Positions 35,637 to 43,592 of a DNA stretch of 64,000 nucleotides are shown in pieces. The position numbers and the translations under genes were made by a program. The number at the start of each line of letters is the position of its first letter. Positions within the stretch are counted from its first letter, which is position 1. The DNA is from JBFWNG01 sp050251195 (lineage in GTDB: Bacteria > Bdellovibrionota_B > Oligoflexia > Oligoflexales > Oligoflexaceae). The stretch spans positions 109,542 to 173,541 of the forward strand of contig JBFWNG010000008.1 in the NCBI GenBank assembly GCA_050251195.1. The letters are read 5' to 3'. The notes below the pieces were generated by a model. The model did no database searches, was not told where the DNA came from, and was given only the letters and a program-made list of their open reading frames with translations.

Positions 35637-35687
35637 ATGCATTCTCCATGCTAAGTAGTTAGATAAAAAAGACAATAATGTTTTGAG

Positions 35688-35719
35688 AGAAAAAAGTTAT
35701 ATGCCAGCAGCGCCGGCAT
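35688..35719 (-). terminator. Intrinsic terminator downstream of the HTH gene
   Basis: On the minus strand ATGCCGGC / GCTGGCAT (35701-35719) forms an 8-bp stem with one G-U pair and a short loop, followed after 4 nt by a run of six to seven U (35690-35696). It probably ends the transcript of the 36568-36753 and 35852-36445 genes. Confidence 0.65.
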
Positions 35720-35762
35720 TATTATTGGAGAAGATCTGATTGAAGAAGAAACGCTGAAACAT
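35697..35762 (-). CDS. Possible 21-residue peptide ORF
   Basis: An ATG frame of 21 codons encodes MFQRFFFNQIF followed by SNNNAGAAGI. AGAGG lies about 11 nt upstream. Phe-rich and Asn/Gly-rich halves are unusual for random sequence, but the 3' half lies inside the terminator hairpin, so it may be only the 3' untranslated end of the HTH transcript. Low confidence. Confidence 0.2.
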   Translation of the reverse strand: MFQRFFFNQIFSNNNAGAAGI

Positions 35763-35851
35763 GATCAAAAAAACCTCTAAGACACTCCACGTATATTTCA
35801 GGTCATTGGCGGTGTCAAGAGGGGCGAGCTAAAATATTTTTTGAAACGAAA

Positions 35852-36445
35852 CTACGACGTGATGTCGACGCCCTCGAGTCTTAGCGCCCGTCCTATTTTC
35901 AGTAAGGTCACTCGTCGAGGCATCGAAGGTGAGCCAAAGAAACGCGATAGAGACGGCTGCGGTATTCCGGTTAACTTCGAGAGTTCGTTTAATCCGCCTT
36001 TTTGATCCACGAGGAGACGAAGAGCATCTTTAAACTTTTGGACGTCAACGGCAACTTTGTTTAAGTCTGTGAACCTAATATACGTTGCGCTGTCGCTGTT
36101 GGCCCGAAGCTTGGCGGGGTCCGCTGAAACTACTTTCCCGACACCAACTTGCGCTCTTTGTATGGTCTCTTCCCTGCGTTGAAGATCTTGGATCGCGGCC
36201 GCATCAGCAGCAGCCCTAAACTCTTCGATAGTCTTTTTAAGGTCTTCGAGAAGCTTGTCGCCCTCGGGTCCGTCTCTGTTGTCGTCCCATAACTTCATCT
36301 GGTACCACGCCTCTTCGGACTCTATCGCGGTATTGACCGCAGCAGCAATAAATTCGGCAGGCAGCCTCCTACGCTTCATTTTCAAACCAATCTCAAACAG
36401 CTCTACTTGCATGTCCGGGGCAAGGGTAAAGGCGCTCATAGTCAA
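35852..36445 (-). CDS. Helix-turn-helix protein with helical N-terminal domain
   Basis: The 197-residue protein has an N-terminal all-helical region (about 1-120; RRLPAEFIAAAVNTAIESEEAWYQMKLW and a long coiled-coil-like DLKKTIEEFRAAADAAAIQDLQRREE) and a C-terminal DNA-binding helix-turn-helix (about 150-190: GGLNELSKLTGIPQPSLSRFFGS, then LLKIGRALRL) of the XRE or addiction-antidote type. It probably acts with the 61-residue product encoded 122 bp upstream on the same strand. It may be a regulator or an antitoxin; no toxin is recognised nearby. Confidence 0.7.
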   Translation of the reverse strand: MTMSAFTLAPDMQVELFEIGLKMKRRRLPAEFIAAAVNTAIESEEAWYQMKLWDDNRDGPEGDKLLEDLKKTIEEFRAAADAAAIQDLQRREETIQRAQVGVGKVVSADPAKLRANSDSATYIRFTDLNKVAVDVQKFKDALRLLVDQKGGLNELSKLTGIPQPSLSRFFGSPSMPRRVTLLKIGRALRLEGVDITS

Positions 36446-36567
36446 ACTGCTCCTCAGTCATCTGCGTAACCTTAACGACGCTATCTCTTCGGCAAAAGTT
36501 CGACGAACAAAACACTTTTTTATAACTGAACCCGCTTTAATCATGAAGAAAATTTCATATCTGGCAG

Positions 36568-36753
36568 TTACACATTCCTTACCTCAGGCGACTTCTCGTT
36601 CTTTTTAACGGTGTCGTAGGGGTTTTGCTTGTTGAAATACGCGAATAACGCTGTAACTTCATGCACCTTTAGCACGACGCTATCGGATTTGAAATCCGCA
36701 GCTTCTGAAACCTTAAACAAAATTTCTCTAATGACGTCGTCGATGCTTCTCAT
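36568..36753 (-). CDS. Small protein upstream of the HTH gene
   Basis: The 61-residue product (MRSIDDVIREILFKVSEAA, then SDSVVLKVHEVTALFAYFNKQNPYD) is predicted helical. GGAGG lies 7 nt before the ATG, much better than chance frames nearby. It is soluble, has no cysteine, and is divergent from a ribbon-helix-helix-like gene. No family is recognised. Confidence 0.55.
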   Translation of the reverse strand: MRSIDDVIREILFKVSEAADFKSDSVVLKVHEVTALFAYFNKQNPYDTVKKNEKSPEVRNV

Positions 36754-36907
36754 AACGCACCTCCATTACCTTCAAGGTCCCGGTAAACTTGCCGATACCT
36801 CATATGAAACTCTACGTCCTTTGTGGACGCAACATTAACTTCCATTGGGAAGCAATGTAAAAACAGGAAGTTACACGTTTCTATTTTTCCCGAGCAAGGA
36901 GGCGGTG

Positions 36908-37126
36908 GTGACAAATCCCATAAAAAAGATCGCTGAAGAGGTGATGAACAAACCGAAGCCTGAAAAGGTCACGCGGGAAAAGCACACCATATACGTCAGC
37001 GCACGCCGTTACAAAAGGTTCATGGACCACTGTAAGGACCATGGCAAGACACCGAGCGAAGTAGTCGACATGTTGATTGAATCGTATCTCACCGAGGCGG
37101 AAACCATTACCAAAAAATCGTCTTAA
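36908..37126 (+). CDS. Small ribbon-helix-helix-like DNA-binding protein
   Basis: From GTG 36908 (AAGGAGG 5 nt upstream) the product has 72 residues. The middle HTIYVSARRYKRFMDHCKDHGKTPSEVVDMLIESYL fits a ribbon-helix-helix fold: one strand, then two helices with the turn at GKTPSE. Such proteins are dimeric repressors, antitoxins or plasmid copy regulators. It is divergent from the 61-residue gene and ends at a strong terminator. No toxin partner is seen. Confidence 0.65.
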   Translation: MTNPIKKIAEEVMNKPKPEKVTREKHTIYVSARRYKRFMDHCKDHGKTPSEVVDMLIESYLTEAETITKKSS

Positions 37127-37132
37127 AAAGAA

Positions 37133-37163
37133 AATGCTCTGGGCAGGAGCCTCCCAGAGCATT
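37133..37163. terminator. Bidirectional intrinsic terminator
   Basis: AATGCTCTGGG (37133-37143) and CCCAGAGCATT (37153-37163) form a perfect 11-bp stem with a 9-nt loop between the convergent small DNA-binding gene and the P-domain protease gene. The A-rich left flank gives a minus-strand U-run. Confidence 0.85.
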
Positions 37164-37181
37164 CAATTATTGCAGTCGATA

Positions 37182-38780
37182 TTAGTTTGAAGTGTCGCAA
37201 ATATAATCGGAAAACTTTATACTCCAGTTGTGCAGTTTTCCTCGAAACTCCCCGTGGTTCTTGACAACCAGTTTCCACACACCCTTAGCATCGGTATCCT
37301 TGGACGGGAAAGCAAACGTTCCCCTTATCCAGCCGCCGTCCGTCGTTTTGCGATCTTGAATAATGTGACTTTCTCCTGAAGGCGATTCGATGCTTACTGA
37401 ATAGGTTTGGGAGTAGATCGTTTCAATATTAAGGGAAACGTTCAATCGCTTAAGTGGAGTTGAGTCTGGAATGGAAATTTCGTTCGAGACAGTTTGGTAT
37501 TCTGGAAGGCTCACTTCCGGATTTTGCTCGAAAGTTTGGGAGTCGACTCTTCGGCCCAAGTCCAGGAGATGAGACGTTATGTTCTCTTTGCCATTCACGC
37601 TGGCCGATATCTTATATGAAATCATTTCTCCGCACTCTGCCTGCTCGCCTACCGCAACCAGCACGGAGCCATCCGTTATCTTTTCTTCACCGGCTCGTGC
37701 ATTGTTTACGATGATTTCATCGCCGGTGACAGTCAAATCTGGATTTGACGAAACAACTTTGACGTTCACATTGGAGAAATCTCTTTGACTATCGTTCTTT
37801 ATTTTTGGGAAGAGCGTCCAACTTTCGCCCGGCTCAATCATGTCATCTCCGTCACCGGAAATTGCTGTCCAAGCGCCAGGACCGGAATCAACCAACAGAT
37901 CAACTTTGGGCTTAAACCAACAACGCGGTCGCACTCCGAGATCGAAAAGAGCGGCGGACGTGCATGACACCTTCGATGCTTCCCACTCGGCCGCAGCCGA
38001 ATTTTGCCCTTTCTCGTGTTTCTTGCCGGGAATATTCGTTTCGTCAAATCTGATCGTGCACAGTGCTCCCTGGAGGTAGGTATCAAGTCGGCATTGCCCT
38101 TTGGGATGGTTGTTGTTTGTTTTGGCAACCTCGGTGAGGTCCGGCGTCTCGAATTTGGGAACGGGTTGCCCCAAAGTGACGCTCAACAATGTTGCGAGCG
38201 ACAATCCCGCCGTCGCAGTTCGGTAGCAAAGGTTCTGAGCAGCTTCGTTGTTCCAAATTTCATCACATTTTTGTTTCGCGAGCGGCTCTACGAGGTCTCT
38301 GTACTTAGCATTTTCTTCAAGCTGGTTACCCCAGATCTTATGTGCGCAAGACTGCGTGGCAAAATAGTCGGCTTGGCCCTCGTTGGCCGCCCAAGTATCT
38401 CCCTTCAATGGATATCCCGCCAAATGATGTCCAATTTCGTGGCAAACGACCAAGGAAAATCCGTCGGGAGTTACCTCTGGACGTCGAGCTAAGCCTCCAT
38501 ACATGTTAACAATCCAAGTATCTGAACGCTGCTCGGCGCTTGCATTCACCGTACTATTGGTCCAGAGCTTATTTACAGTTAGTTCTATTCCGTATGATTC
38601 CACGATAGTTCTGTAGCTTTCGATAACTTCGTCGATTATGGCGTTAAATCTCGGTTCGTCGATATTGGCGTCTAACGAATATAGATTGTCTTGTTGGTCC
38701 AGATTGTTGGGCGGAAGTATACTCCCGTGAGCGGTCCCATAGCAAAGAATTAGCAAGGCCGTAGCAAAAATCTTACTCAT
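37182..38780 (-). CDS. Exported HEIGH zinc metalloprotease with C-terminal P-domain (paralogue)
   Basis: From ATG 38780 (GGAG 6 nt upstream) the product has 532 residues. Signal peptide, then SILPPNNL, zincin motif HEIGH at 114-118 and third-ligand candidates in ANEGQADYF; these match the paralogue at 17916-19508 (HELGH, SSEGQSDYF). A cysteine-rich middle, a beta domain (IEPGESWTLFPKIKNDSQRDFSN) and a P-domain (VSIESPSGESHIIQD, GVWKLVVKNHGEF) follow. Secreted proteolysis is likely. This copy has no ggt neighbour. Confidence 0.85.
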   Translation of the reverse strand: MSKIFATALLILCYGTAHGSILPPNNLDQQDNLYSLDANIDEPRFNAIIDEVIESYRTIVESYGIELTVNKLWTNSTVNASAEQRSDTWIVNMYGGLARRPEVTPDGFSLVVCHEIGHHLAGYPLKGDTWAANEGQADYFATQSCAHKIWGNQLEENAKYRDLVEPLAKQKCDEIWNNEAAQNLCYRTATAGLSLATLLSVTLGQPVPKFETPDLTEVAKTNNNHPKGQCRLDTYLQGALCTIRFDETNIPGKKHEKGQNSAAAEWEASKVSCTSAALFDLGVRPRCWFKPKVDLLVDSGPGAWTAISGDGDDMIEPGESWTLFPKIKNDSQRDFSNVNVKVVSSNPDLTVTGDEIIVNNARAGEEKITDGSVLVAVGEQAECGEMISYKISASVNGKENITSHLLDLGRRVDSQTFEQNPEVSLPEYQTVSNEISIPDSTPLKRLNVSLNIETIYSQTYSVSIESPSGESHIIQDRKTTDGGWIRGTFAFPSKDTDAKGVWKLVVKNHGEFRGKLHNWSIKFSDYICDTSN

Positions 38781-38894
38781 CCGAGGCTCCGTAATTAGAA
38801 ATTTGAAGGGTGTCTTGTAGAAAATTGTACTCTTTTTATCGCTCCACCTCAACTTGTATGCTATTGCAAAGAGCTAAACGAAACAGGGGTTATC

Positions 38895-39683
38895 TTGAAG
38901 ATCTTTGAAACAAGAGATCGACAAATGCTCGAGCGATACTTTCGCGAGAATACCGACGTGCATCTCTACGCCCTTGCCGACCTTGACGAACCGTTTTGGG
39001 ACGACACGCGGTGGATAGTAGCTCAGGAAGAAGGCAAAGTAACAGCCGTCCTGCTGCTCCTTGCAAATCTCAAAACCCCCATCGTTTACGGTATTTGCGA
39101 ACCAGGCGACAATGCTATGCGGCAATTATTGAAGGCATATGCTTCCGAATTGCCTGAGGTGTTTTTCGCTCATTTTGGCAACGGAGTTCTCGACGTTCTT
39201 GGACAATATAGATTTGACTGCGAAGGAGACTTCTTCAAGATGGTCCTGGAAAAGCCGTCCCTGGATTCACCCAGCGAAGCAAAGGTCGAACTAGAATCGG
39301 ACTTTCAAATCTTGAGGGAGTTTTACAGCGAACGGGCCTATGGGGACGACAACGAAGAACGATCTTTTGCGCCTTATATGCTCGACTTCAGCCCTCATCA
39401 TGTCATTTGGCAAAACGGCAGGATTGTTAGCGCGGCTGGCGTCCATGCTGCGTCGAAAAAGCAAAGCGTCGCCGCAATTGGCAACATAGCGACAGAGCCT
39501 CTTCACCGCGGTAGAGGGTATGCGTCGGCGACGACCAGAAGCCTAGTGCGAAACCTGGTCGGCACTTATAAAAATATTGGTCTGAACGTCAAAGCAGACA
39601 ATGCCGCCGCCATTCGTTGCTACGAGAAGTTGGGATTTCGACGCCGTCTGTCCTATGTTGAGGGTATGATGGTGAAAGCGTAA
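38895..39683 (+). CDS. GNAT-family acetyltransferase
   Basis: The 262-residue cytoplasmic protein has a divergent N-terminal half and a C-terminal GNAT domain (about 130-260). The acetyl-CoA loop is IATEPLHRGRGYASATTRSLVRNL (Q/R-x-x-G-x-G/A type), and NAAAIRCYEKLGFRRRLSYVEGMMV is the family C-terminus. It should transfer an acetyl group to an unknown amine. The start is TTG with AGGGG 6 nt upstream. It is a stand-alone gene. Confidence 0.85.
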   Translation: MKIFETRDRQMLERYFRENTDVHLYALADLDEPFWDDTRWIVAQEEGKVTAVLLLLANLKTPIVYGICEPGDNAMRQLLKAYASELPEVFFAHFGNGVLDVLGQYRFDCEGDFFKMVLEKPSLDSPSEAKVELESDFQILREFYSERAYGDDNEERSFAPYMLDFSPHHVIWQNGRIVSAAGVHAASKKQSVAAIGNIATEPLHRGRGYASATTRSLVRNLVGTYKNIGLNVKADNAAAIRCYEKLGFRRRLSYVEGMMVKA

Positions 39684-39745
39684 TAGGCTAAATTTAGATC
39701 AAGCCTTTCTTGACTTCGATTGCAGCATCGACAAAACTAAGGGTT

Positions 39746-40945
39746 ATGTCTTCCGATCAATTATTTTACCAAAAGCTTCGTCCGTTTACGGATTTTTCAA
39801 AGCTGGTCGACCATACTAATTTCGCACGCGCCCCGGACTCCTGGCACGTCGTCCTCACAGACGTCCGGGGTTCAACAAAGGCGATTCAATCCGGGCGATA
39901 TAAAGAGGTCAACCTCATAGGGGCCGCATCCGTTTGCTGTGTCCTAAATACTCTTGGCACTTACGATTTGCCTTTTGTTTTCGGCGGCGACGGCGCCACT
40001 CTTCTCGTACCCGAAGAAAGTCTTAGGGCGATTCAAAACGAGCTCCTAGGTCTTCAGGCTCTCTCCAAATCGGAATTTGGATTGGAGTTGAGAGTCGGCA
40101 TCGTCCCGGTATCGACTTTAAGCAAATTCGGCGCGGAGATTTGGGTGAGCAAGTACGAGCTGAGCCCCGGCAACTATACTGCCCAGATGAAAGGCGGCGG
40201 TCTGACGCTCGCTGAAGAAATGATCAAACGCGGTCAGCCCGAGGGCGCGCAGATATTCAATGCTGGCGACGCAGGAAGCCCCCCTCATCTGGAAGGCCTA
40301 TCCTGTCGCCTCAGTCCCCTAAAATCAAACAAAGGGAAAATTCTTGCCGTCCTTATAAAACCTACTGAAAATCTAAATTCCGATGCAACCCTGGGACTGG
40401 TTCTCGCAGAATTAAAAGCCATCTTGAACGGAAATTTCCTATCCGCGCGCCCGGTCTCCGCAGCGCAGCTGAAATGGAAATGGTCCCCTTCTTCCATAGG
40501 GGCGGAAGTCAGGTTGCAAAAAGGGTCATCAACAGCGGCGTTCCAATGGCTAATCACCTTGCTGCGAACGTTCGCTTCGAAGGTATTGCTTACCTTCAAC
40601 GTGCCGATGGGTGATTTCAAACCCAAAACCTACAAATCCGAAATCCTCACCAACAGCGATTTTCAAAAGTTCGACGATACGTTGCGGATGGTCATCGATT
40701 GCACCAGCCAGCAAGAAGCGGCAATCGAGGAACTCCTCAACAAGATGGCTTCCGAGGGCCAGGTGCACTTTGGAATTCACCGTTCTGAGGAAGCCCTTAT
40801 GACTTGTCTCGTAAAATCTGCATCGAACAACAAGCATATTCATTTTATAGACGGTGCTGACGGCGGATACGCGCTTGCAGCGGCGCAAATGAAAGACCAG
40901 ATCAAGACTGCGAAAAGAGGGCCCGAAGGATCTTCGGGGATCTAA
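39746..40945 (+). CDS. DUF3095 protein (cyclase-related)
   Basis: From ATG 39746 (TAAGGG just upstream) the protein has 399 residues. It matches DUF3095: FYQKLRPFTDFSKLVDHTNFARAPDSWHVVLTDVRGSTKAIQSGRYKEVNLIG, then LPFVFGGDGATLLVPEE. The DVRGST and GGDGA segments resemble the metal-binding strands of class III nucleotide cyclases, a link noted for this family, but activity is not established. It is cytoplasmic. Its stop overlaps the convergent small gene's stop by 4 bp. Confidence 0.8.
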   Translation: MSSDQLFYQKLRPFTDFSKLVDHTNFARAPDSWHVVLTDVRGSTKAIQSGRYKEVNLIGAASVCCVLNTLGTYDLPFVFGGDGATLLVPEESLRAIQNELLGLQALSKSEFGLELRVGIVPVSTLSKFGAEIWVSKYELSPGNYTAQMKGGGLTLAEEMIKRGQPEGAQIFNAGDAGSPPHLEGLSCRLSPLKSNKGKILAVLIKPTENLNSDATLGLVLAELKAILNGNFLSARPVSAAQLKWKWSPSSIGAEVRLQKGSSTAAFQWLITLLRTFASKVLLTFNVPMGDFKPKTYKSEILTNSDFQKFDDTLRMVIDCTSQQEAAIEELLNKMASEGQVHFGIHRSEEALMTCLVKSASNNKHIHFIDGADGGYALAAAQMKDQIKTAKRGPEGSSGI

Positions 40946-41280
40946 CTCTCCTGACTGAAAAAGACCTTATCAAATGCCATCCCCAGTTCCTTGCTGTCAA
41001 AGGCTTCCACTTTTCGTTCCACGTTCACAGTATATTGAGTGCCCACTTCTGGCGTCGCTTCCCGGGTCGAAGCCACCCAATACTTCCCCTCGGAGTTCTC
41101 AATCAAGACATAATACAACCTCGAGTCTCTGAGCGTGCGAACCACTGTTCCCTCGATGCTGTGAGGCATGGACGCTGCCGTCGTCTGTGTCCTACTTCCG
41201 CGACGCGGCAAGTTTTTAGATAAAGTAATGAGGACGACGGCTACAAGTGGTATAAACTTAAGCATTGCGGTATTTTTCAT
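40942..41280 (-). CDS. Exported NrfJ-like OB-fold protein
   Basis: The 112-residue product has a hydrophobic N-terminal segment and a domain IEGTVVRTLRDSRLYYVLIENSEGKYWVAST, ending VEAFDSKELGMAFDKVFF. The order GTVV...YYV.I....KYWVA...F.SK.L...FD.V.F matches small periplasmic OB-fold proteins of the NrfJ kind. AAGGG stands 7 nt before the ATG. Ligand or partner is unknown; no nrf genes are nearby. Confidence 0.65.
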   Translation of the reverse strand: MKNTAMLKFIPLVAVVLITLSKNLPRRGSRTQTTAASMPHSIEGTVVRTLRDSRLYYVLIENSEGKYWVASTREATPEVGTQYTVNVERKVEAFDSKELGMAFDKVFFSQES

Positions 41281-41448
41281 AGTTTACCCTTTTTCTCTAT
41301 GCCCAAACATTGTCCTCTAGTTTCATAATTTTGGGAATCCAATTTCGTCAATCCGATTTTCCGTCCAGATTACTCGATGCTTTTTTCAAACAGATAAACT
41401 ACCCTTCCTTATGGTGGACAGGTGCATTCCTAGCGAGAGCGCATACCG

Positions 41449-41931
41449 ATGAACAAACTTGTTGTCTATGTCGATCGGCAAACCGCAGAGTTAATGGTAA
41501 ACGATGTTGTCTTAAAAACTTTTAAGATTTCCACGGCGAAGAACGGCATCGGATGCCAAATCGGATCATATTGCACTCCGGACGGCGCCCTGAAGGTTGC
41601 AGAGAAGATCGGCGACGGCCACCCTGTAGGCGCGGTGTTCAAATTTCGTCGAGCGACGGGCGAGGTTTGGAGTCTCGACCCTGACAATCCCCTATGCAGA
41701 AGTGTGGATGATCTCATTCTTACGCGCATTCTATGGCTTGAGGGCGCAGAGCCGAAGAACGCCAACACCAGGGAACGCCTTGTCTATATCCATGGTACGA
41801 ACCACGAGGACAAGCTCGGAACCCCAGTTTCCGTAGGATGTATCAGGATGAGCAATGCCGATGTTTTAACGGTGTATGACATGCTGGACATCGGCTCCGA
41901 AGTGATTGTCGCCCCCTCTGGGCCAGCATGA
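41449..41931 (+). CDS. L,D-transpeptidase (YkuD) domain protein without signal peptide
   Basis: The 160-residue protein is almost only a YkuD domain: strands from NKLVVYVDRQTAELMVNDVVLKTFKIST, the conserved His in VYIHGTNHED and the catalytic SVGCIRM cysteine motif. These enzymes make 3-3 peptidoglycan cross-links or anchor lipoproteins. No signal peptide or membrane segment is visible, though its substrate is extracytoplasmic. The ribosome binding site is weak, but no upstream start would add a signal. The next gene overlaps or follows directly. Confidence 0.82.
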   Translation: MNKLVVYVDRQTAELMVNDVVLKTFKISTAKNGIGCQIGSYCTPDGALKVAEKIGDGHPVGAVFKFRRATGEVWSLDPDNPLCRSVDDLILTRILWLEGAEPKNANTRERLVYIHGTNHEDKLGTPVSVGCIRMSNADVLTVYDMLDIGSEVIVAPSGPA

Positions 41932-42109
41932 CCATATAAATTCGATTTCAACAAACATCAAAAAAATAACAATAATATCAATTAAATCATTGACGAAGAG
42001 CGGCAATCGCTTAAAATCTTCCCCTTCAGTATCGTCAAGTAATGCGTTTGAAGTGCCGATAACTGTTCATGAATTAGTCTCGACACTCACGATTGGAAAA
42101 GGGGAAACC

Positions 42110-42706
42110 GTGGCGAAGTTAAGCCAAGTGCAAGAGCGTCGACATCAAGACGATAATGAGAGCAATTTAAGCGATATTAATTGCCCTGACGTCATTCGCG
42201 ATTTTCCGCCAATACCTTTTCTCGTCGCAATGCAACCTATCGACCAATCAACATTGCACAGACTGCAGCAGATAGCACCTATAGCACATTTGGAAATATC
42301 GAGACTAAGTGTTCTCACAAGCCAAATCTCTCCCTATAAGCTCGCGACATTGGATCTCTTCGCAGTCGGCTCACTATTGCTGCAAGAAAGACAGCAACAG
42401 AGATTCTACCTGGGGGATTTCCAGCCCTTGCGCGCGCTCTTGTTGCAATCCAACTCCAACAAATACATTATCCCTAAAATTGAAGACCATATTGCGGACC
42501 TTATTAAAAGCAACGAACTGCCGTTTAACGACGCATTTACAATATCGGCATTTTGCCAATACCCATTCGTCGATGCGGAGTTGATCGACAGGAGTTATGA
42601 CGGACCGTTGACGCTCCGGCATGCCGACGTTTCGCACTTGATCTCGATGATCTTTCCTGATGCTTCTGAAAAAAAAGCATCCGGTGACGGAGGCTACCTG
42701 CGATGA
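42110..42706 (+). CDS. Protein of unknown function, start uncertain
   Basis: I place the start at GTG 42110 (GGGGAAA just upstream), giving 198 residues; the frame is open back to 41906 with only TTG/GTG options. The product is soluble, with a proline-rich DFPPIPFLVAMQPI, helical LHRLQQIAPIAHLEISRLSVL and LLQERQQQRFYLGDFQPLRALLLQ. It has one cysteine. Its stop overlaps the next gene's ATG by 4 bp (ATGA), so they are translationally coupled. No family is recognised. Confidence 0.5.
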   Translation: MAKLSQVQERRHQDDNESNLSDINCPDVIRDFPPIPFLVAMQPIDQSTLHRLQQIAPIAHLEISRLSVLTSQISPYKLATLDLFAVGSLLLQERQQQRFYLGDFQPLRALLLQSNSNKYIIPKIEDHIADLIKSNELPFNDAFTISAFCQYPFVDAELIDRSYDGPLTLRHADVSHLISMIFPDASEKKASGDGGYLR

Positions 42707-43584
42707 TGAACTCCTTGCCCGGCATTCTCGTCTTGCTGATATGGGGTTTGCCTTTGGCAGCAGTCGCATCATTAATCCTTGAGGTTAGAAATTTTGGCGA
42801 TACGGCCATCGTGGGAGCCATTGTTTTTGCGCCCATTGTATACTGCACTCTCTTCATGTTGGTGGCAGGGTGCCTGAGTAGGGTCTCGCACCGCAAAATC
42901 ATCCCTGGTCGATTTCCTCGTGAAAATTTTCACAAAATCTATTTTTGGCGACGCGTCTACGGGGTTTGTTGGACGCAGGTGTTTTATTTCAAGCCCATTT
43001 ACGCCATGCTGCTCGCCATCCCGCTTTTGAAGAAAGTTTTGTTTAAACTGTTTGGATACAGGGGATCAAGCCTTTCATTCACCATCTATCCCGATACCTG
43101 GATCAGGGATCTACCCGTCCTTGATTTCGGTGCAGGAGCTTATCTTTCAAATCGCGCAACGCTTGGAACGAATATGTGTCTACCTGACAACTCGATTTTC
43201 GTAGACAAGATCACTGTGGCCACTAAAGCCCTACTGGGACACCTGGGAGTTCTTGCTCCCGGTTGTAAGTTGCAAAAAAATGCGGACGTGGGCGTGAGCG
43301 CAACTTTGGGCGTGAGATGTCGGATTCAGGAAAACGCTTCTGTTAAGCCAGGCGCTTTGCTCAACCACGGTGTTGTTGTCGGTGTCGGTGCTGAAATTGG
43401 AACGCGCGCATACGTCGGCCTGAGAGCGAGGATCGGAAACGGCGTCAAGGTTCCGGCGGGAGCGTGCATTCCTGCGGGAGCGATTATCAGTTCAGAAACC
43501 GATTTGTTTGCCGTGCTTAGCGAAGAGAAAAAGAGGATTTCTGATCATTTAGAGGATTTGAAGAATGCATACTCTTCTTTGTGA
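42703..43584 (+). CDS. Membrane protein with left-handed beta-helix (hexapeptide) domain
   Basis: The 293-residue protein has two N-terminal membrane segments (about 5-25 and 35-57), a short basic stretch, and a C-terminal hexapeptide-repeat domain (about 130-270) with repeats such as LSNRATLGTNMCLPDNSIFV, ADVGVSATLGVRC and IGTRAYVGLRARIGNGVKVPAGACIPAG. Acyltransferases and the hydrophobic-anchored members of large synthetase proteins have this fold. It is coupled to the gene before it and overlaps the frame of the next. The acceptor is unknown. Confidence 0.75.
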   Translation: MMNSLPGILVLLIWGLPLAAVASLILEVRNFGDTAIVGAIVFAPIVYCTLFMLVAGCLSRVSHRKIIPGRFPRENFHKIYFWRRVYGVCWTQVFYFKPIYAMLLAIPLLKKVLFKLFGYRGSSLSFTIYPDTWIRDLPVLDFGAGAYLSNRATLGTNMCLPDNSIFVDKITVATKALLGHLGVLAPGCKLQKNADVGVSATLGVRCRIQENASVKPGALLNHGVVVGVGAEIGTRAYVGLRARIGNGVKVPAGACIPAGAIISSETDLFAVLSEEKKRISDHLEDLKNAYSSL

Positions 43585-43592
43585 GGCGAGTC

